Of a stretch of 41,862 nt of DNA, positions 39,260-41,862 are shown in pieces. Source of the DNA: JAVKSM01 sp039583705 (lineage in GTDB: Bacteria; Actinomycetota; Actinomycetes; Mycobacteriales; Pseudonocardiaceae); NCBI GenBank assembly GCA_039583705.1, contig JAVKSM010000011.1:1-41862 (forward strand), read 5' to 3'. The notes beneath the pieces are model-generated. The model was given only the letters and a program-made list of their open reading frames with translations. It searched no databases and had not been told where the DNA came from. Every line of letters starts with the position of its first letter. Within the stretch, counting starts at the first letter, position 1. Both the position numbers and the translations under genes were made by a program.

Positions 39260-39985
39260 TCAAGCCGTGGCGCTCACCGCGTGCACCAGGACCGCGTGCG
39301 CCACGAGCGGGTCGACGGCGGACGTGGCGCCGCCGGCCGCGACCGGCACCGGGTCGCCGAACCGGGGGATCGCCACCACCTCGAGCCGACAGCCGGGGAT
39401 CACCCCCGCGGTCTTGAGGTCAGCCATGAGCTCGGCGTTGACCTGCACGTGCTCGGCGATGCGACATACTTCAACCGTCCCGCCGCCGCGGCGAGCGAAC
39501 TCGTCCAGGCGCTGCAGCCCCGCCTCCGGGGCGCGGGCCACCGGCGGAGAGCCGGCAGCCGGCGCGGCGGCGAGCTCGTCCAGACCGGGGATCGGGTTGC
39601 CATAGGGGGACGTGGTGGGATGGCCGAGGAGGTCGATCAACTTCCGCTCGACGGCGTCGCTCATCACGTGCTCCCAGCGGCAGGCCTCGGCGTGTACCTC
39701 CTCCCACTCCAAGCCGATGACATCGACAAGCAACCGCTCCGCGAGCCGGTGCTTGCGCATCACGGCGACGGCCCGCGCACGCCCCTGGCCGGTGAGCTCG
39801 AGGTGCCGGTCGTCGGCGACCTGGAGCAGGCCGTCCCGCTCCATCCGGGCGACGGTCTGACTCACAGTCGGCCCGCTCTGCCCCAGGCGCTCGGCGATCC
39901 GGGCACGCAGCGGGACGACACCCTCCTCCTCAAGCTCGTAGATCGTGCGGAGATACATCTCCGTCGTATCGATCAGCTCGTTCAC
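39260..39985 (-). CDS. ideR: Iron-dependent repressor IdeR/DtxR
   Basis: A 241-residue Fe2+-dependent repressor of iron uptake and storage genes. With Val/Met1 at the GTG 39985, all metal ligands fall at the same numbers as in mycobacterial IdeR: M10, H79, E83, H98, C102, E105 and H106. The recognition helix region reads ARIAERLGQSGPTVSQTVARM, and an SH3-like domain forms the C-terminus. AGGGG lies 8 nt before the GTG; an ATG at 40013 with AGGG would add nine residues but break this numbering. An 81-bp gap separates it from the divergent rhodanese gene. galE follows on the same transcript. Confidence 0.96.
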   Translation of the reverse strand: MNELIDTTEMYLRTIYELEEEGVVPLRARIAERLGQSGPTVSQTVARMERDGLLQVADDRHLELTGQGRARAVAVMRKHRLAERLLVDVIGLEWEEVHAEACRWEHVMSDAVERKLIDLLGHPTTSPYGNPIPGLDELAAAPAAGSPPVARAPEAGLQRLDEFARRGGGTVEVCRIAEHVQVNAELMADLKTAGVIPGCRLEVVAIPRFGDPVPVAAGGATSAVDPLVAHAVLVHAVSATA

Positions 39986-40054
39986 CAGGGGTCCCCTCAG
40001 CCAGGACTCCATGTTATCCCTGCTCGTGCCGGCTCCGACCGCATCGAGGTGCGG

Positions 40055-40060
40055 CAAGAT
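40055..40060 (+). promoter_or_regulatory. -10-like box before the rhodanese gene
   Basis: CAAGAT lies 6 nt before the ATG at 40067 and no ribosome site is present, which fits a leaderless start although the hexamer is only TANNNT-like. Confidence 0.3.
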
Positions 40061-40066
40061 GGCCAG

Positions 40067-40912
40067 ATGCCTCCCCTGATCGGCGTCGCGGCGCTGCGGC
40101 GGCAGCTGGATGGACCGGCCCCCCCGGTCGTGCTCGACGTCCGCTGGACGCTCACCGGCCCGCCGGGACGCGCCACCTACGACTCCGGGCATCTTCCCGG
40201 AGCCGTGTTCGTCGACCTCGACGCGGACCTCGCCAGCCCCCCGGGTTCCGGTGGGCGCCACCCGTTGCCGGAGCCGTCCCACCTGGAGGCGACGCTGTGC
40301 CGCGCCGGGGTGGGCCCGGACTCGTCCGTGGTGGCCTATGACGCCTCCGACGGGTCGATCGCGGCGCGATGCTGGTGGCTGCTGCGGTGGGCGGGCCTGC
40401 CGGCAGGGCGGGCCGCCGTCCTGGACGGCGGCTACGCCGCGTGGGTGCGGCACGGTGGGCCGGTATCGACCGCGGTGCCGCGACCACGGTGCGGCGACGT
40501 CGTGGTCCGGCCCGGCGCGATGGCCGTGCTCGACGCGCGAGGCGCCGCAACGCTCCTCGCGGACGGTGGGGTGCTGCTCGACGCCAGGGCGCCGGCCCGC
40601 TACCGCGGCGAGGCCGAGCCCGTCGACCCGGTCACCGGGCACATCCCCGGCGCGGTGAATGCCCCGACGAGCGAGCACACCGGCCCTGACGGGCGGTGGC
40701 TTGCGCCGCACGCGCTGCGGGAGCGCTTCGCGGCCCTCGGTGTCACCGGCGACCGGCCGGTCGGTGCCTACTGCGGTTCGGGAGTGACGGCGTCTGCCGT
40801 CGTCCTCGCGTTGGAGCACGCCGGGCTCGCCCCGGTCGCCCTCTACACGGGCTCGTGGTCCCACTGGATCACCGACCCGGGCCGAGCGGTGGCGACCGGG
40901 GCAGAGCCCTAG
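40067..40912 (+). CDS. Two-domain rhodanese (thiosulfate/3-mercaptopyruvate sulfurtransferase)
   Basis: A 281-residue tandem rhodanese. The inactive N-terminal domain has VVLDVRWTL and SGHLPGAVFVDLDADL; the catalytic domain has LLDARAPARYRGE and GHIPGAVNAPT, with the active-site loop CGSGVTA at Cys236. That loop type (CGSGVT) suits 3-mercaptopyruvate or thiosulfate as sulfur donor; the sequence cannot decide between them. The ATG at 40067 lacks a Shine-Dalgarno site. A strong hairpin overlaps the stop codon. It is divergent from ideR. Confidence 0.9.
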   Translation: MPPLIGVAALRRQLDGPAPPVVLDVRWTLTGPPGRATYDSGHLPGAVFVDLDADLASPPGSGGRHPLPEPSHLEATLCRAGVGPDSSVVAYDASDGSIAARCWWLLRWAGLPAGRAAVLDGGYAAWVRHGGPVSTAVPRPRCGDVVVRPGAMAVLDARGAATLLADGGVLLDARAPARYRGEAEPVDPVTGHIPGAVNAPTSEHTGPDGRWLAPHALRERFAALGVTGDRPVGAYCGSGVTASAVVLALEHAGLAPVALYTGSWSHWITDPGRAVATGAEP

Positions 40913-40947
40913 CGTGCCGGGCACGGCGAAGCCGAGCCCGGCACGCT
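40911..40947 (+). terminator. Strong hairpin terminator after the rhodanese gene
   Basis: A 12-bp perfect stem (40911-40922 with 40936-40947), then an A/A mismatch at 40923/40935 and an inner 4-bp stem CGGC-GAA-GCCG. It begins within the stop codon at 40910-40912. No T-run follows. Confidence 0.8.
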
Positions 40948-40999
40948 CACCGCGCCCTCGCTGTGATCTCTTCCCGAGGGCCGGCCGCCGCAGCGGCGG

Positions 41000-41005
41000 T
41001 ACGGT
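41000..41005 (+). promoter_or_regulatory. -10 box for a leaderless acuC transcript
   Basis: TACGGT fits TANNNT and lies 7 nt before the ATG at 41013, with no ribosome site between. Confidence 0.5.
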
Positions 41006-41012
41006 CGCGCCC

Positions 41013-41862
41013 ATGGCAGCGCGCGCGGCGGTCGTCTGGGACGAGTCGCTCCTCGGCTACGACCTGGGGCCCAGCCACCCTCTGAACCCGGTTCGGCTGG
41101 ACCTGACGGTTCGGCTGGCGGCCGGGGTCGGCGTCCTCGACGGCGTCGAGCTGCTGGTACCCGAGCCCGCGCCCGACTCCGAGATCCAGCGGATCCACGC
41201 GGCGTCCTACGTGTTTGCCGTCAAGTCGGCGCCACAGTTCCGCTTCGGCAGCGGCCACGGGCTGGGCACCGCGGACAACCCGATCTTCCCACGGATGCAC
41301 GAAGCCAGTGCGCTGGTCTGCGGGGGTTCCCTGGCGGCTGCCCGGGAGATCGCCGAGGGCCGGGCGGACCGAGCGGTCAACATCGCAGGCGGGCTGCACC
41401 ACGCGATGAAGAACCACGCGTCGGGGTTCTGCGTCTACAACGACTGCGCGGTGGCGGTCTCCTGGCTGCTCGACCACGGCTTCCACCGGGTCGCCTACCT
41501 CGACGTCGACGTCCATCACGGCGACGGGGTGCAGAAGGCGTTCTTCGACGACCCGAGGGTGCTGACCGTCTCCATCCACCAGCACCCGGAGACGCTGTGG
41601 CCTGGGACGGGCCGACCGACGGAGCTCGGTGTGGGCGCGGGCGAGGGCTACGCGGTCAACCTGGCGCTGCCGCCGGGCACCCGCGACGCGGCCTGGCTGC
41701 GCGCCTTCCACGCGGTCGTGCCCCCGTTGCTCGCGGTGTTCGAGCCCCAGGTGCTCGTGACCCAGTGCGGCGCGGACACCCACCGGGAGGACCCGCTGGC
41801 GGACCTGGCGCTGACCGTGGACGGTCACCGGGCGACCTACGTGGCGCTGCGCGAGCTCGCGC
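41013..41862 (+). CDS. acuC: AcuC-type histone-deacetylase-family protein (5' part)
   Basis: The first 283 residues of an AcuC-like class I deacetylase; the family is normally about 390 residues and the rest lies beyond the window. In bacteria AcuC removes acetyl groups from acetyl-CoA synthetase and so activates acetate use. Zinc-site and catalytic motifs are visible: GGLHHAMKNHASGFCVYND, YLDVDVHHGDGVQ, and TQCGADTHREDPL. The start MAARAAVVWDESLLGYDLG is typical. A TACGGT box lies 7 nt before the ATG, suggesting a leaderless message. It is isolated from the rhodanese gene by a strong terminator. Confidence 0.93.
   Translation, partial: MAARAAVVWDESLLGYDLGPSHPLNPVRLDLTVRLAAGVGVLDGVELLVPEPAPDSEIQRIHAASYVFAVKSAPQFRFGSGHGLGTADNPIFPRMHEASALVCGGSLAAAREIAEGRADRAVNIAGGLHHAMKNHASGFCVYNDCAVAVSWLLDHGFHRVAYLDVDVHHGDGVQKAFFDDPRVLTVSIHQHPETLWPGTGRPTELGVGAGEGYAVNLALPPGTRDAAWLRAFHAVVPPLLAVFEPQVLVTQCGADTHREDPLADLALTVDGHRATYVALRELA

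Noticed and set aside
1..41862. CRISPR arrays, tRNA or rRNA genes, transposases
   Set aside because: No regularly spaced palindromic repeats, tRNA-like cloverleaf with CCA end, rRNA segments or transposase motifs were seen on either strand.

Overview
The window looks like a core-chromosome segment of a very GC-rich actinobacterium. The gene content and order (pspA, DUF3046, recA, recX, miaB, a membrane protein, a DUF349 protein, miaA, dapF, hflX, a divergent lexA/LysM pair, nrdR, then ideR) follow, from memory, the arrangement of the Mycobacterium tuberculosis Rv2711-Rv2745 neighbourhood. IdeR and other proteins look most like Pseudonocardiales or relatives, but that placement is an impression and was not tested.

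Layout. 1-1852: 3' end of an unrecognised gene, pspA and a DUF5990 gene. 2050-6732 (minus): a giant Lhr-type helicase. 6986-9471: hemerythrin-like protein, DUF3046, recA (LexA box inside its promoter) and recX. 9797-13349: a complete succinate dehydrogenase operon sitting between recX and miaB. 13446-20903: miaB, membrane protein, DUF349 protein (minus), a small ORF, miaA, dapF, hflX and an overlapping tatA. 21005-22451: lexA and a ChiZ-like LysM protein, divergent, with two LexA-type boxes and a PafBC-type promoter motif. 22710-27274: nrdR and a B12-dependent nrdJ interrupted by a 404-residue intein. 27359-33189: a Gly/His-rich PadR regulator, a Rieske protein, an IclR regulator and a divergent fused indolepyruvate:ferredoxin oxidoreductase. 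33424-34473: a DUF4192 protein. 34645-37868 (minus): a compact, less GC-rich three-gene operon. 38281-41862: galE, ideR, a rhodanese and the 5' part of acuC.

The best candidate for an undescribed system is 34645-37868. In transcription order it encodes a heme-oxygenase-like diiron (HDO-type) protein, a FeeM/LuxI-like GNAT acyltransferase and an acyl-adenylating ligase. The first two genes overlap and the last two are 10 bp apart. This suggests a minimal pathway that activates an acid, transfers it to an acceptor and oxidises substrate or product. The product is unknown. The operon interrupts housekeeping genes, has lower GC, and lies next to a possible truncated gene remnant.

Other notable points are an intein placed immediately before the NrdJ catalytic cysteine with both homing-endonuclease aspartates and the penultimate histidine replaced, a galE without any ATG/GTG/TTG start before its Rossmann motif, several genes that appear leaderless (a TANNNT box 6-7 nt before the start codon), and tandem NrdR boxes upstream of nrdRJ. 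I saw no tRNA, rRNA, CRISPR array, insertion sequence or transposase.
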